Position numbers and translations under genes: made by a program. Shown in pieces: positions 43,900 to 52,508 of a stretch of 64,000 nucleotides of DNA (positions are counted from its first letter, which is position 1; every line of letters begins with the position of its first letter). The notes under the pieces are model-generated. The model was not told the origin of the DNA, did no database searches, and saw only the letters and a program-made list of their open reading frames with translations. The DNA is from JARRKU01 sp050288425 (GTDB lineage: Bacteria; Desulfobacterota; Desulfobacteria; Desulfobacterales; Desulfosarcinaceae): assembly GCA_050288425.1 (NCBI GenBank), contig JBNKDU010000124.1, positions 103,149 to 167,148 on the forward strand, read 5' to 3'.

Positions 43900-44814
43900 T
43901 CAGCGGCCGTCGGGACCGGAAGACCGCTCCCAGATCCGGTACGGACCGCAATGCTGCACGTACATGAATTCCACGGAGTAGAGCAGCGCCACGGAAGAGT
44001 AGAAAACCCAGAGCAGCACGATGCACACCGAACCCAGAGAACCGAAAAGCACGTTGATGCGGGCTACCTTCTGGATATAGATGCCGAAGCATTGACGGGC
44101 CGCGATCCACAGCAGGCCGAAGACCGCCCCCGCCGCGAGCCGGTGGCGCAGCTTGATGGGTGTCGTCAGAAAAACCTTTGCCGTGGTCAGGAAGAAGAGC
44201 ACCAGGATCAGCCAGGACACGATGTTGACCTGGGGCATTGAGACCTCATGGAGCACATGGGCGTAGATCTGGCGGTAATAATCGGTCTGTTCGATGACGG
44301 CTTGCACCTGCCGGGTGGCATCCGATACGATGGTCCAGATGAAGTTGAACATGAAGAACAACAGCACGGCGAAGACACTCATGCCGGCATAGGCCGCGTG
44401 ACCCTTGAGGATGCTGCGCCGGGGCATCTGGAAGATCTTCCGGTAGGCCTCGTCCAGGGATTTGAACAGCAGGCCGCTGATGATGGGCAGCATGAACAGG
44501 TTGACCGTGGTGAACGAGCCCAGACCCACGGATTCCACCAGATGGGTCCGCAGCCATTGCGGCGACACGAACGGAATCAGCTGGTTGATGTCCTCCACCA
44601 GTACGGTCACCAGGTCATCCGGAAAGTAGCCCGGTAAAAAGAGGCTCTGCAACAGTTTGAGTATGAAAAGAAACAGAGCGGCAAAGGGAATGACGGCCAG
44701 CAGGAAAACAAAGGAGATGGCCGAAGAGGCAGTCGTACATTCATCGCGGACGAAATTCTGTCCGGCGATGACGAAGGATCTGAAGAAAAAGTACTGGCGT
44801 CGGCGACGATTCAT
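43900..44814 (-). CDS. YihY/virulence factor BrkB-family membrane protein
   Basis: 304 residues with six predicted membrane helices. Family signature features: CTTASSAISFVFLLAVIPFA, LVESVGLGSFTTVNLFMLPI, AAYAGMSVFAVLLFFMFNFI, RHRLAAGAVFGLLWIAARQC, and the C-terminal GSLGSVCIVLLWVFYSSVAL. Sometimes misannotated as ribonuclease BN; true function unresolved. AAGGA lies 10 nt before the ATG. Convergent with slyD (15-nt gap). Divergent 363-nt gap to the archaemetzincin holds an inverted repeat (GTGGTT-GGCG-AACCAC, 45113-45128). Confidence 0.85.
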   Translation of the reverse strand: MNRRRRQYFFFRSFVIAGQNFVRDECTTASSAISFVFLLAVIPFAALFLFILKLLQSLFLPGYFPDDLVTVLVEDINQLIPFVSPQWLRTHLVESVGLGSFTTVNLFMLPIISGLLFKSLDEAYRKIFQMPRRSILKGHAAYAGMSVFAVLLFFMFNFIWTIVSDATRQVQAVIEQTDYYRQIYAHVLHEVSMPQVNIVSWLILVLFFLTTAKVFLTTPIKLRHRLAAGAVFGLLWIAARQCFGIYIQKVARINVLFGSLGSVCIVLLWVFYSSVALLYSVEFMYVQHCGPYRIWERSSGPDGR

Positions 44815-45177
44815 TTCCGCGTCCGGTCCTTGTTGAATGTTCCCGGGGTTCGATGCTCCGATCCTTTCGGATTCTTTACCATATCTTTAACCGGTCTTCA
44901 GGTTTCGCGCAAAAATAAATTTATATTTTTCGGTGTTGAGGCGCCCGTCTGCCAAGGCGCCGAAGGACAGCCATCGCTGGGACAATCCGGTCATGCGCAT
45001 CACGGTGGAGCGCGTCGGGTAAATCGAATCCGATCCCGCAAACCCCGGTGTGGGCCAAAATTTCGTTAAAGTCTTGTCCGCCCCCTGCGGATACCATTTC
45101 AGGGTAAGGATTGTGGTTGGCGAACCACTACCAAACAGGTAAGATGGAACCAGTACATCCCGGGGGGCGCAAACATC

Positions 45178-45801
45178 ATGATCGGTAACATCGCCAAATT
45201 GAATATCGTTCGCCTGGGTGCCGTGTTGAGTTACAGCACCCTCAAACAGCTCGGTGCCCGGATCATCGATTCTTTCGGCGGCATCATCGTCGATTATCAG
45301 CTGGCCCACCATGACACACCGGTGACCGAGAGTATCGATGCCTACCTGCTGACCATGGTCCTCGAAATGGAATTCGGCGGTCACACCCTGGGAATCACCG
45401 ATGCCGATCTGAAAACCCGGGACGACGACGCGTTTTACAACACCATCATCGGCGGCAAGAATCCCCGCAACGACATCGCCGTGGTCTCCACCCGGCGACT
45501 CTGCCCCGAGCGGATCGTTTCGGACGGCGACTACAAGCTGCTGGTCCTGCGCACCCTGAAAGTCGCCCTGCACGAGATCGGGCACAACCTCGGGCTTACC
45601 GACCATGCCAGTTACCGGTTCACCTCGGACGGCTCCCTCTGTCCCATGAGCAAGGGCGAGTTCAACAAGTTCGGATTTCAGGGCTATGTGCGGGCCGTGG
45701 TGGACGGCCGGGGGGCCAATTTCTGCGATGACTGCCGGCGATTCCTCCTGGCGGTGCACGGAGCCCGTCGGCCCGATGCCATCCCGCCGGGTGCTCCTTG
45801 A
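45178..45801 (+). CDS. amzA: Archaemetzincin-like zinc metalloprotease
   Basis: 207 residues with VALHEIGHNLGLTDHASY, the metzincin zinc motif HExxHxxGxx(D/H). Typical archaemetzincins continue with a His third ligand and paired Cys-x4-Cys-x-Met, then a C-x2-C; here the third position is Asp (LTDH), one CPM is present, and FCDDCRRFL supplies the C-x2-C. N-terminal IAKLNIVRLGAVLSYSTLKQ and LGARIIDSFGG fit the family. Zinc peptidase activity is likely but not certain. ATG 45178 follows a GGGGGG stretch. Confidence 0.75.
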   Translation: MIGNIAKLNIVRLGAVLSYSTLKQLGARIIDSFGGIIVDYQLAHHDTPVTESIDAYLLTMVLEMEFGGHTLGITDADLKTRDDDAFYNTIIGGKNPRNDIAVVSTRRLCPERIVSDGDYKLLVLRTLKVALHEIGHNLGLTDHASYRFTSDGSLCPMSKGEFNKFGFQGYVRAVVDGRGANFCDDCRRFLLAVHGARRPDAIPPGAP

Positions 45802-45821
45802 CGCCGGGATCGGCATCCGCA

Positions 45822-46541
45822 TCAACGATTCTGCAGGAATTGCCGTTGAATATGATAGATGGCCTCGGTCAGGCGCTGGGTGTTGTTGCCGTCCATGGTC
45901 GTGAATTCAAAGGCGTATTTGTATTGCTTGCGCTCCCGGTCGTGTTCGATACGCCGGACTTCGGCCTTCTTGATCAGCACGAGATCCTCCTCCCTGGACT
46001 TGTCCGCCGGAAAGAGGATCCCGATCTTGTACAGGCGTTGATCCATCTTGAACAAGGACCCCTTCAGCCCCTTCTGATTGTGCTTGGTCAGCAGGCCGTA
46101 GGCACCGCCCAGGCTGACATTGATCAGGTCGATCTGTCCCTGGATTTTGCCGCAGGTGAATAGCAGTTTCGTCCCGGGCAGGGTGTCGATTCTGAAATTG
46201 CGGCGCCGTTGCAAGCGCTCCACATGGTCCGGGAAGGGAATCTTCAGGTCGGCCCCGTTGGCAACCAGGCCATGGGTCTCAAACAGGTGCTCCAGGTGGT
46301 CGGCGCCATTGAAATTGAAACGCAATTGCACCGGCTCATCATCCGATACGGCCTGGTCGAAACCGTCCGGCCGGTCCACCAGAAGATGGTTTCCGTCGGC
46401 ACCGCGTTCGATGGCCGTAATGCAGGTCAGGCGCTGGAAATCCTTGCCCGCCACCTGCATGGAAATGATGGTCCTGGTGGCAATCAATTCCTCGAAAAGG
46501 GTTACGAGCTTCCCCCCTTGTATCTTTCCAGGATCGGGCAC
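45822..46541 (-). CDS. PilZ domain protein (YcgR-like)
   Basis: 239 residues. An N-terminal YcgR-like domain (about 10-105) is followed by a PilZ c-di-GMP-binding domain (about 110-225) containing LQRRRNFRIDTLPGTKL (RxxxR motif) and INVSLGGAYGLL (D/NxSxxG motif, with Asn for Asp). It probably senses c-di-GMP; a GGDEF cyclase occurs at 57016 in this window. I use GTG 46539-46541, preceded by AGGGGAG; an upstream TTG (46670) adds 43 atypical residues and has no RBS. Confidence 0.78.
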   Translation of the reverse strand: MPDPGKIQGGKLVTLFEELIATRTIISMQVAGKDFQRLTCITAIERGADGNHLLVDRPDGFDQAVSDDEPVQLRFNFNGADHLEHLFETHGLVANGADLKIPFPDHVERLQRRRNFRIDTLPGTKLLFTCGKIQGQIDLINVSLGGAYGLLTKHNQKGLKGSLFKMDQRLYKIGILFPADKSREEDLVLIKKAEVRRIEHDRERKQYKYAFEFTTMDGNNTQRLTEAIYHIQRQFLQNR

Positions 46542-46695
46542 CGGTTCTCCCCTGCTGATGATCTGACATGTCCGCCGGCGGTCATGGCGGCTTCCATATT
46601 CCAATATCGACCGATTTGGCAGGGTCTTTAACGCATGGGACCATTTGCGGGTCTGCGCCGATGATGGCAATACGCGAGGGGTTCTCGGCGCCGGG

Positions 46696-47736
46696 TCAGC
46701 CGTTCAATTCGGTGCAGCTTTCCAGGAATGCCGCCATCAGGCGCACAGTGGCATCGATATCGGCCTTGCAGGCCATCCCCAGGGGGGCGTGGATGTAACG
46801 CACCGGGACGGCCACGGTCCCCACCCGGGTGCCGCCGGCTGTGACCTGGCCGGCGGCGGCATCGGTGGCGCCGGTATTCTTGACGATCACCTGATGGGGG
46901 ATGCCGGCTTTTTTAGCGATCCTGATCAACCGGTCGGCCAGGCTTCGGCTGGCGATCATGCGGCCGTCGGAGAGCCGGATCTCCGGCCCCGCTCCCTGGG
47001 CGGTAACCGCGATATTGGGCGGCAGCTTGAGCCCGGGCGTGTCGGAGGCCACGGTGCCCTCCAGGGCGATGGCGATCTGGGGGGCCACCGAAAAGACGGC
47101 CGGGCCGGCCCCGCGCAGGCCGTACTCTTCCTGGGTGGTGGCCACCAGATAAAGGTCGCAATCGATCCTGGCGGCCCGGCGCACCGCTTCGAGCATGACG
47201 AACAATCCCAGCCGGTCGTCCAGGGCCTTGCCGAAGCAGGCATGGTCGTTTTCCCAACCGTCGACGCCGAAGGTGACCGGATCGCCCATGCGGATCGACG
47301 CGGCCACTTGGTCCGGCGGCAGGCCCACGTCGATGAAACTCTCCTCGATGGGAATGGCCGCATTGCGATCCTGCTCGCCCTTTTGCTTCAGCAGGTGCGG
47401 CGGAATGCTGCCCACGATGCCGGGCAGATCCCTGCGGCCGTGAACCATCACCTTCTGGGCGCCGAACACCCGCGGATTGACGCCGCCCACCGGCATCACG
47501 CGGACAAACCCGGTCTTCTCGATCTTGCTCACCAGAAAACCCACTTCGTCCATATGGGCCATCAGCGCCACCCGAGGCCCCTTTCCCGGAAGGTGTCCGA
47601 TGAGATTGCCCATGGCGTCGGTGGTGGATTCGGCCTTGAGCCGGGTGAAACGTTCGGCCATGAATTCGCGAACCTGTTCTTCCCGGCCGGAAACACCGGG
47701 GATCCGGGTCAATTGGTCTAACAAAGCAAAGTCCAT
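46696..47736 (-). CDS. M42-family glutamyl aminopeptidase/metallopeptidase
   Basis: 346 residues. Metal and catalytic motifs: VALMAHMDEVGFLV (first His, Asp), FGKALDDRLGLFVMLEAVRR (bridging Asp), TTQEEYGLRGA (general base Glu pair), AIALEGT (Asp/Glu ligand), and RYIHAPLGMACKADIDATV (last His). M42 peptidases (FrvX/TET/deblocking aminopeptidase type) form large cages that trim peptides. GGAGG precedes ATG by 6 nt. Confidence 0.9.
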   Translation of the reverse strand: MDFALLDQLTRIPGVSGREEQVREFMAERFTRLKAESTTDAMGNLIGHLPGKGPRVALMAHMDEVGFLVSKIEKTGFVRVMPVGGVNPRVFGAQKVMVHGRRDLPGIVGSIPPHLLKQKGEQDRNAAIPIEESFIDVGLPPDQVAASIRMGDPVTFGVDGWENDHACFGKALDDRLGLFVMLEAVRRAARIDCDLYLVATTQEEYGLRGAGPAVFSVAPQIAIALEGTVASDTPGLKLPPNIAVTAQGAGPEIRLSDGRMIASRSLADRLIRIAKKAGIPHQVIVKNTGATDAAAGQVTAGGTRVGTVAVPVRYIHAPLGMACKADIDATVRLMAAFLESCTELNG

Positions 47737-47897
47737 GCAGCGCCTCCTTGTCCGTAGGTCGAGGTGGTTCCGGCGGGTTCGGGGCCCCGTCCCGCGTCAT
47801 TTCTCTTATGCAACCATCGGATCCGGCGATGGTGCCGTCTATGAAGCCGCCGTGTGGAGGACCAGGTCCGGCCGGATCCTCATGTTAGCGGAAAGGT

Positions 47898-48428
47898 TCA
47901 GGGCGTGACGGCCAGGGTGATGTCGATCCAGCCATAGGCGGCGGCCTGCAATCTCTTGCCGGCAAAAGAGATGGTCTTGGTCTGTAAATAAAGGCCTCCG
48001 ATCCTTTCATAGAACCGACGGTTGGGGTTGCCGGCCAACACCCAGACCAGGGCGGCATAATAACGGCGTTGGTGAAATCGACGGGCCAGCGCCGACATCA
48101 ACCGGCGGCCGATGTCCCGGCGCTGAAAATCGGGAAGAACGTAAAGTTCATAGATTTCACCGCGGTAGATCGGATTTCCGGTCCGCTCGGGACCTCCGCA
48201 GATATAGGCGACGACCTGTTCCGGTGGGTCCTCGGCCACCAGATAGATATATTGCGGATCGAGCAGGCCGTTCATCATGGAACCGGTCATGCGCTTGCGA
48301 TGCAGATAGCGCAAATAGGTGCCGGGAAGCAAATTCCGGTAAGTCGCACGCCAGCTCCGCACATGTACATCGGCAATGTCCCGGGCATCGCCCGGATGTG
48401 CCTCGCGGATGGGTGCATGACGGATCAT
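47898..48428 (-). CDS. GNAT-family N-acetyltransferase
   Basis: 176 residues. GNAT motif A: EIYELYVLPDFQRRDIGRRLMSAL (acetyl-CoA pyrophosphate loop Q-R-R-D-I-G-R), and motif B WVLAGNPNRRFYERIGG. N-terminal EAHPGDARDIADVHVRSWRA is the usual start. Substrate unknown. It lies 161 nt upstream of the M42 gene on the same strand; RBS weak. Confidence 0.85.
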   Translation of the reverse strand: MIRHAPIREAHPGDARDIADVHVRSWRATYRNLLPGTYLRYLHRKRMTGSMMNGLLDPQYIYLVAEDPPEQVVAYICGGPERTGNPIYRGEIYELYVLPDFQRRDIGRRLMSALARRFHQRRYYAALVWVLAGNPNRRFYERIGGLYLQTKTISFAGKRLQAAAYGWIDITLAVTP

Positions 48429-48501
48429 CGCGCAGTCGCCTTTGCCTGAAGTACCACAAGCCCGCCGGACAGGTTCGGTAGCGAAGGTCGATCCGGCCGC
48501 A

Positions 48502-49068
48502 TCAGAACGGCAGCAGCGGCGCCTCTTTTTTGGGCTTGCCTTTGCCTGCCTCCGGTACGCTCCAGGAATCCATCTGCGTGGGATCGAGAAGCTCCTGATT
48601 GAGTTTGTCGGCCAGGGGGGCGTAATAGAAGGCCAGCTTCATGTCGTTGGTGGATTTCCTGAGCTTCAATTTGATCTTGATGTCATGCTTCTTCCAGCGA
48701 TAGACGATCAACCCGTCGTCTCTGGGGTGCGTGGTTGTGGGTTCGCCGTAGCGCGTGCTGAAATGGCGTTTCAGGTTGGAAAATTGTACGGGCGTATTGA
48801 GCTTGATAAAGGCCGCATACAATTGATCATTGTAGAACCCGTAAACGACGCTGGAAATCTGCGTGCCCGACACCTGATAGGCGATATCGGAATTGGTGTA
48901 ATAGGCGGCCGGCGCATGGTCGTGAACCTTCACCAATTTGCTGCGGGTTGCGACGGAACTGCCCCATTTCATGCCGTGGAACTCCTGGTTCAGGTCGTCG
49001 GCCGAGGCTTGCGAAACCAACGCGTTGACCAACAATAGAAAGACGATCAAAGGCATGCTGCGATTCAT
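48502..49068 (-). CDS. Secreted protein of unknown function
   Basis: 188 residues with a signal peptide (MNRSMPLIVFLLLVNALVSQ, cleavage after ASA) and a mature domain starting DDLNQEFHGMKWGSSVATRS, followed by a beta-rich section (IAYQVSGTQISSVVYGFYND, FSNLKRHFSTRYGEP). The GMKWGSS / FYNDQLYAAFI pattern recurs in many proteobacterial secreted proteins of unknown role. ATG 49068 lies after a homopolymer of ten G (coding strand) that may double as RBS; the extra 16 codons upstream are Lys/Gly-rich. Confidence 0.7.
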   Translation of the reverse strand: MNRSMPLIVFLLLVNALVSQASADDLNQEFHGMKWGSSVATRSKLVKVHDHAPAAYYTNSDIAYQVSGTQISSVVYGFYNDQLYAAFIKLNTPVQFSNLKRHFSTRYGEPTTTHPRDDGLIVYRWKKHDIKIKLKLRKSTNDMKLAFYYAPLADKLNQELLDPTQMDSWSVPEAGKGKPKKEAPLLPF

Positions 49069-49206
49069 GGTGGTCCCCCCCCCCTTTTTGGGTAGAATTG
49101 CCGGTGGTTGTCGCATCTGAAGTCTAAAATGATCACCCGATGGAAGCTGTCAATCGACCGTTTGCACCGACCCGGATCCTCTGTTTGCATCGGCCATGCC
49201 TTCTGC

Positions 49207-50424
49207 TTACCGGTGTCCGGATGCCAGCCGGACGGCCTCGGGCATGCGCCGCAGCTGCACCATGGCCCATATGCCGAAGGCCGGTCCCGGGGCCAGCACC
49301 AGGAAGACATAGCGCCAGCCGAGTCCATCGAACAGGATCGGAATGAGCCAGATGGTGACGGAGGTGAGCAGGAATCCCAGGCAGGTTTGCACGGTCAGTG
49401 CCGTGCCCACGTAGCGCGGGTCGCACAATTCGCTGACCGCGGCGCTGAACTGGCCGGAATCGGCCACCACCGTGATTCCCCAGATCAGGCACATCACGGT
49501 CAGGGCCAGGGGATGATCATACAGAAAAGCAGCCATCAGGCAACAGGTTCCGGAAATGACCAGGCTCAGGCCGGCGATCAGCGTGCGACCCAGGCGATCG
49601 GCCAGATACCCCGCCAGCAGTGAACCCAGGGCGCCCCCGGCCACCGTAACGAACCCCGCCAGCCGGGCTCCCTGCACCGACCAGCCCGCGCGGACGTAGC
49701 TGTCGATGAGCAACAACGGCACCCAGGCCCACATGGCGTACAATTCCCACATATGGCCCAGGTAGCCGAAATTGGCCATCCGGGAGGGACGTTGCCGGAG
49801 GCCCGCGAAGGCATGGCGCCAGTCGAACGGGGCCCGATGGGCCAGGTGGGGACCCGGCGTGAACCCTACGGCCACCAGGAGCATGCCCATCAGCGACAGG
49901 CCGCTGGCACCCAGCATCACGCCGCGCCAGGGCGGCATGCCTCCGGCATGGGGCAAGGCGTTGAGCAGGTGGGGCAGGGCGCTGCCGAAGGTCAGGGCCG
50001 CCACCAGCAGGCCGATGCCGAAACCCCGGTCCCGGCGGGACCAGGTGGCCATCAATTTCATGCCTGGAGGGTAGACCCCGGCGAGTCCCACTCCCGTGAT
50101 AAACCGCATGACCAGCGTCGCGGGGTAGCTCTCCGGCATGAGGGGGATGGCCGCATTGGCCAGGGCGGCCATCAACGCGCTGACCACAAATAGACGCACC
50201 AGGTTGAAGCGGTCGGGAATGTTGCCCGCCGCGCTGATCAATGCGCCGGCAACGAAACCGATCTGCACGCTGATGGTCATCCAGGCCGACTCGGTGCCGT
50301 TCAAATTCCAGGCTTGCACCAATTGGGGAATGACGGCCGAGGCGGAAAACCAGAGGCACTTGACCAGGAGCGCACCCAGCGCCAGAATGGCCATGTTGCG
50401 GGTCTTGCCGGACAAACGTCGCAT
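49207..50424 (-). CDS. Major facilitator superfamily transporter
   Basis: 405 residues with about 12 membrane helices. MFS signatures: FNLVRLFVVSALMAALANAA, GVGLAGVYPPGMKLMATWSR, RRDRGFGIGLLVAALTFGSA in the N half; GYLADRLGRTLIAGLSLVIS (motif A of the C half) after AGGALGSLLA. Close in style to CynX/NimT or nitrate/nitrite porter relatives; substrate unknown. A TTG start at 50448 adds eight residues. RBS not clear for either start. Confidence 0.85.
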   Translation of the reverse strand: MRRLSGKTRNMAILALGALLVKCLWFSASAVIPQLVQAWNLNGTESAWMTISVQIGFVAGALISAAGNIPDRFNLVRLFVVSALMAALANAAIPLMPESYPATLVMRFITGVGLAGVYPPGMKLMATWSRRDRGFGIGLLVAALTFGSALPHLLNALPHAGGMPPWRGVMLGASGLSLMGMLLVAVGFTPGPHLAHRAPFDWRHAFAGLRQRPSRMANFGYLGHMWELYAMWAWVPLLLIDSYVRAGWSVQGARLAGFVTVAGGALGSLLAGYLADRLGRTLIAGLSLVISGTCCLMAAFLYDHPLALTVMCLIWGITVVADSGQFSAAVSELCDPRYVGTALTVQTCLGFLLTSVTIWLIPILFDGLGWRYVFLVLAPGPAFGIWAMVQLRRMPEAVRLASGHR

Positions 50425-50622
50425 CGCAGGGCCGTTCCGGATCGCCAAAAAGCCGGCAATCCTCCAGGGGTTGGCAAAAGGCGGTCGAAGCTGGACTCAA
50501 CCGGGAAATCCGCTCTTCTGTAGAGGACCCGGCCGCCGATGTCAACGCATCGGGGCTCTCAATGGCCGAGGGGTCCATCATCGATACTATGAATTTGATT
50601 CCCCATCCCATGGAGATAGAAT

Positions 50623-51237
50623 GTGCCCATGCTCATCGATCTCCATGTCCACAGCTCCGCATCCCCATGCAGCAACCTCGGCCTGGACGACATCCTGCAG
50701 CATGCCGCCGGTCGGGGACTGGACGGCGTCGCCGTCACCGACCACCACTGCCTCGAGGTCCTGAACACCGTCGATCCCGGCCGGCAGCCCAACGGCTTGT
50801 TCCTGTTCGTCGGACAGGAGTACCAAACCGAAGAGGGCGACTTCCTGGTTTTCGGCCCCACCGCGCCCATGGATCCGGACCTTGCCGCCCGCCAACTGCT
50901 GGATGCCGTGGCGGACGCCGGCGGTGTGGCCATTGCCGCCCATCCGCTTCGTCAGGCGCGGCCCACCGCGGAATACCTGCTGCGCCATAAAATGTGCTCC
51001 ATCGTGGAGAGCATCAACGGCCGCAACCAGCCCTGGGAGAACCGAGGCGCCGGCCGATGGCAGGCCCGGTACGATTTGACCGCCTGCGGCGGCAGCGATG
51101 CCCACAGCCTGGAAGAACTGGGCCGCGCCGCTACCCGCTTTCACGACCCGGTACACACGACGGCCGACCTGATCCATGCCCTGCGGCAAGGCCGCTGCGA
51201 ACCCCACTGCAACGGACACGCCTTCGAACTCCTCTGA
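50623..51237 (+). CDS. PHP-domain metal-dependent phosphoesterase
   Basis: 204 residues. PHP motifs: MLIDLHVHSSASPCSNL (D-x-H-x-H), LDGVAVTDHHCLEVLN (TDHH), VAIAAHPLRQ (H), and CGGSDAHSLEELG (G-x-D-A-H). Small PHP proteins hydrolyse nucleotide or sugar phosphates (relatives of TrpH/YciV). GTG 50623 with GGAG 7 nt upstream is preferred; ATG 50629 is possible. Divergent from the MFS gene; the inverted repeat at 51248 follows. Confidence 0.88.
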   Translation: MPMLIDLHVHSSASPCSNLGLDDILQHAAGRGLDGVAVTDHHCLEVLNTVDPGRQPNGLFLFVGQEYQTEEGDFLVFGPTAPMDPDLAARQLLDAVADAGGVAIAAHPLRQARPTAEYLLRHKMCSIVESINGRNQPWENRGAGRWQARYDLTACGGSDAHSLEELGRAATRFHDPVHTTADLIHALRQGRCEPHCNGHAFELL

Positions 51238-51247
51238 AAGCTATTTA

Positions 51248-51338
51248 GGGGACGTTGCTAACTTTTTAACTTATATGGAGTTCAGGATCGACTCGTTCAA
51301 TCTCTCGTCAAATAAGTTAAAAAGTTAGCAACGTCCCC
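51248..51338. repeat. Perfect 27-bp inverted repeat (REP/MITE-like hairpin)
   Basis: Left arm 51248-51274 begins GGGGACGTTGCTAAC; right arm 51312-51338 is its exact reverse complement, separated by 37 nt. It starts 10 nt after the PHP gene stop. It could be a REP-type or miniature transposable element, a large 3' hairpin, or a transposon-end relic. A shorter element with the same GGGGACGTT core lies at 56921. The rest of the gap to 51671 is AT-rich, unlike its neighbours, with the promoter listed next. Confidence 0.8.
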
Positions 51339-51367
51339 CTGATGCGCCTGCATTAAATGTATTCTGG

Positions 51368-51394
51368 TTGGACGTCCATATGTCAATCTATAAT
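51368..51394 (+). promoter_or_regulatory. Candidate promoter in the AT-rich spacer
   Basis: A perfect -10 TATAAT (51389-51394) with TTGGAC (51368-51373) 15 nt upstream. It could drive the TIGR02147-type gene at 51672, leaving a leader of about 270 nt. Spacer length is short of optimal. Confidence 0.4.
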
Positions 51395-51671
51395 CCTATT
51401 GAACTCAAAACTATCCGAAATATCAATATAAAATAAATCATATCGGTACTATTTGTATTCAATCGAATACGGAAATATCAAATAATTCAATAATTCGTCT
51501 TGGCTTCATCCAGATTTGTGATATCAATGATGTTGACTGTATTGCATGTAAAGAACAGGCTCTCTTTCCCATCAGATGATGAAATTGCGGTCCCAAGCGC
51601 TTCAATCATCAGCGAAGCGCCGTTACGGGGCCCATTGCGAACGTGCAACTTAAATTTTACTGGAGCTTCGA

Positions 51672-52493
51672 ATGAATCGTCCAAGTGTGTATGACTATTT
51701 GGACTATCGGTCCTATCTGGCCGACATGTTTCATTACCGAAAGACAAAAGCACCCCATTTTTCCTATCGTTATTTTTCAAACAAGGCGGGATTTGCCTCT
51801 CCCAATTTTTTGCAACTGGTGATCAATGGGAAACGCAATCTGACCAATGCCAGCATCGCCAAAGTGGCCAAAGGATTTGGCCTCAAGAAGAAGGAAAGAG
51901 AGTTTTTTGAATTTATGGTGTTCATGAATCAGGCCACCGTACATGATGAAAAAGACCATTATTATCGCAAAATGATATCCATGGTGGGATATAAAAATAC
52001 CGGTACCATCGCAAAGGATCAATACGACTATTTTTCCAAATGGTACTATCCGGCAATCAGAGAGATCCTGCCCGGTGAGGCTGGCGCCGATGCACCGGAA
52101 CGGATTGCCGCAAAGTTGAAACCCAAAGTAACGGCAAAACAGGTTGAATCGGCAATAAGCCTGCTGGAAAAATTAAAACTGATCCGGAAGAGTCCCGACG
52201 GCCGCTGGGAACAAGCGCACAAAGACATCAGCACCGGACCGGAAGTAAAATCCATGGCGGTGGCCAATTTCCACAAAGAGATGATCCGACTGGCCGCGGA
52301 ATCCATTGATCGATTCGGTGCTCCCCAAAGAGATATCAGCGGTCTGACACTCAGCATTCGGCGCGAAAGCCTTCCGGAATTGAAGGCCAGGATCGTCTCC
52401 TTTCGTAAAGAGATGATGGACATGGCCGGCATGGATGAGAATCCGGACATGGTCGTTCAGATCAATATTCAAATGTTTCCACTGACGGAATAG
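51672..52493 (+). CDS. TIGR02147/DUF4423-type protein, probable regulator
   Basis: 273 residues starting MNRPSVYDYLDYRSYLADMF. The pattern YDYLDYRSYLADMFHYRKTK, FSYRYFSNKAGFASPNFLQLVINGKRNLT (helix-turn-helix-like) and KKKEREFFEFMVFMNQA matches the TIGR02147 family, known mainly from Bdellovibrio, Fibrobacter and other groups with unusual outer membranes, and often next to secreted proteins. GGAG lies 6 nt before ATG. It is followed at once by a lipoprotein gene, which it may control. Confidence 0.8.
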   Translation: MNRPSVYDYLDYRSYLADMFHYRKTKAPHFSYRYFSNKAGFASPNFLQLVINGKRNLTNASIAKVAKGFGLKKKEREFFEFMVFMNQATVHDEKDHYYRKMISMVGYKNTGTIAKDQYDYFSKWYYPAIREILPGEAGADAPERIAAKLKPKVTAKQVESAISLLEKLKLIRKSPDGRWEQAHKDISTGPEVKSMAVANFHKEMIRLAAESIDRFGAPQRDISGLTLSIRRESLPELKARIVSFRKEMMDMAGMDENPDMVVQINIQMFPLTE

Positions 52494-52508
52494 ATGGGGA
52501 GGAGGAAT

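Noticed and set aside
51487..51780. 97-residue minus-strand ORF overlapping the start of the TIGR02147-type gene
   Set aside because: Overlaps the regulator's coding start, no clear RBS, and no recognisable domain.
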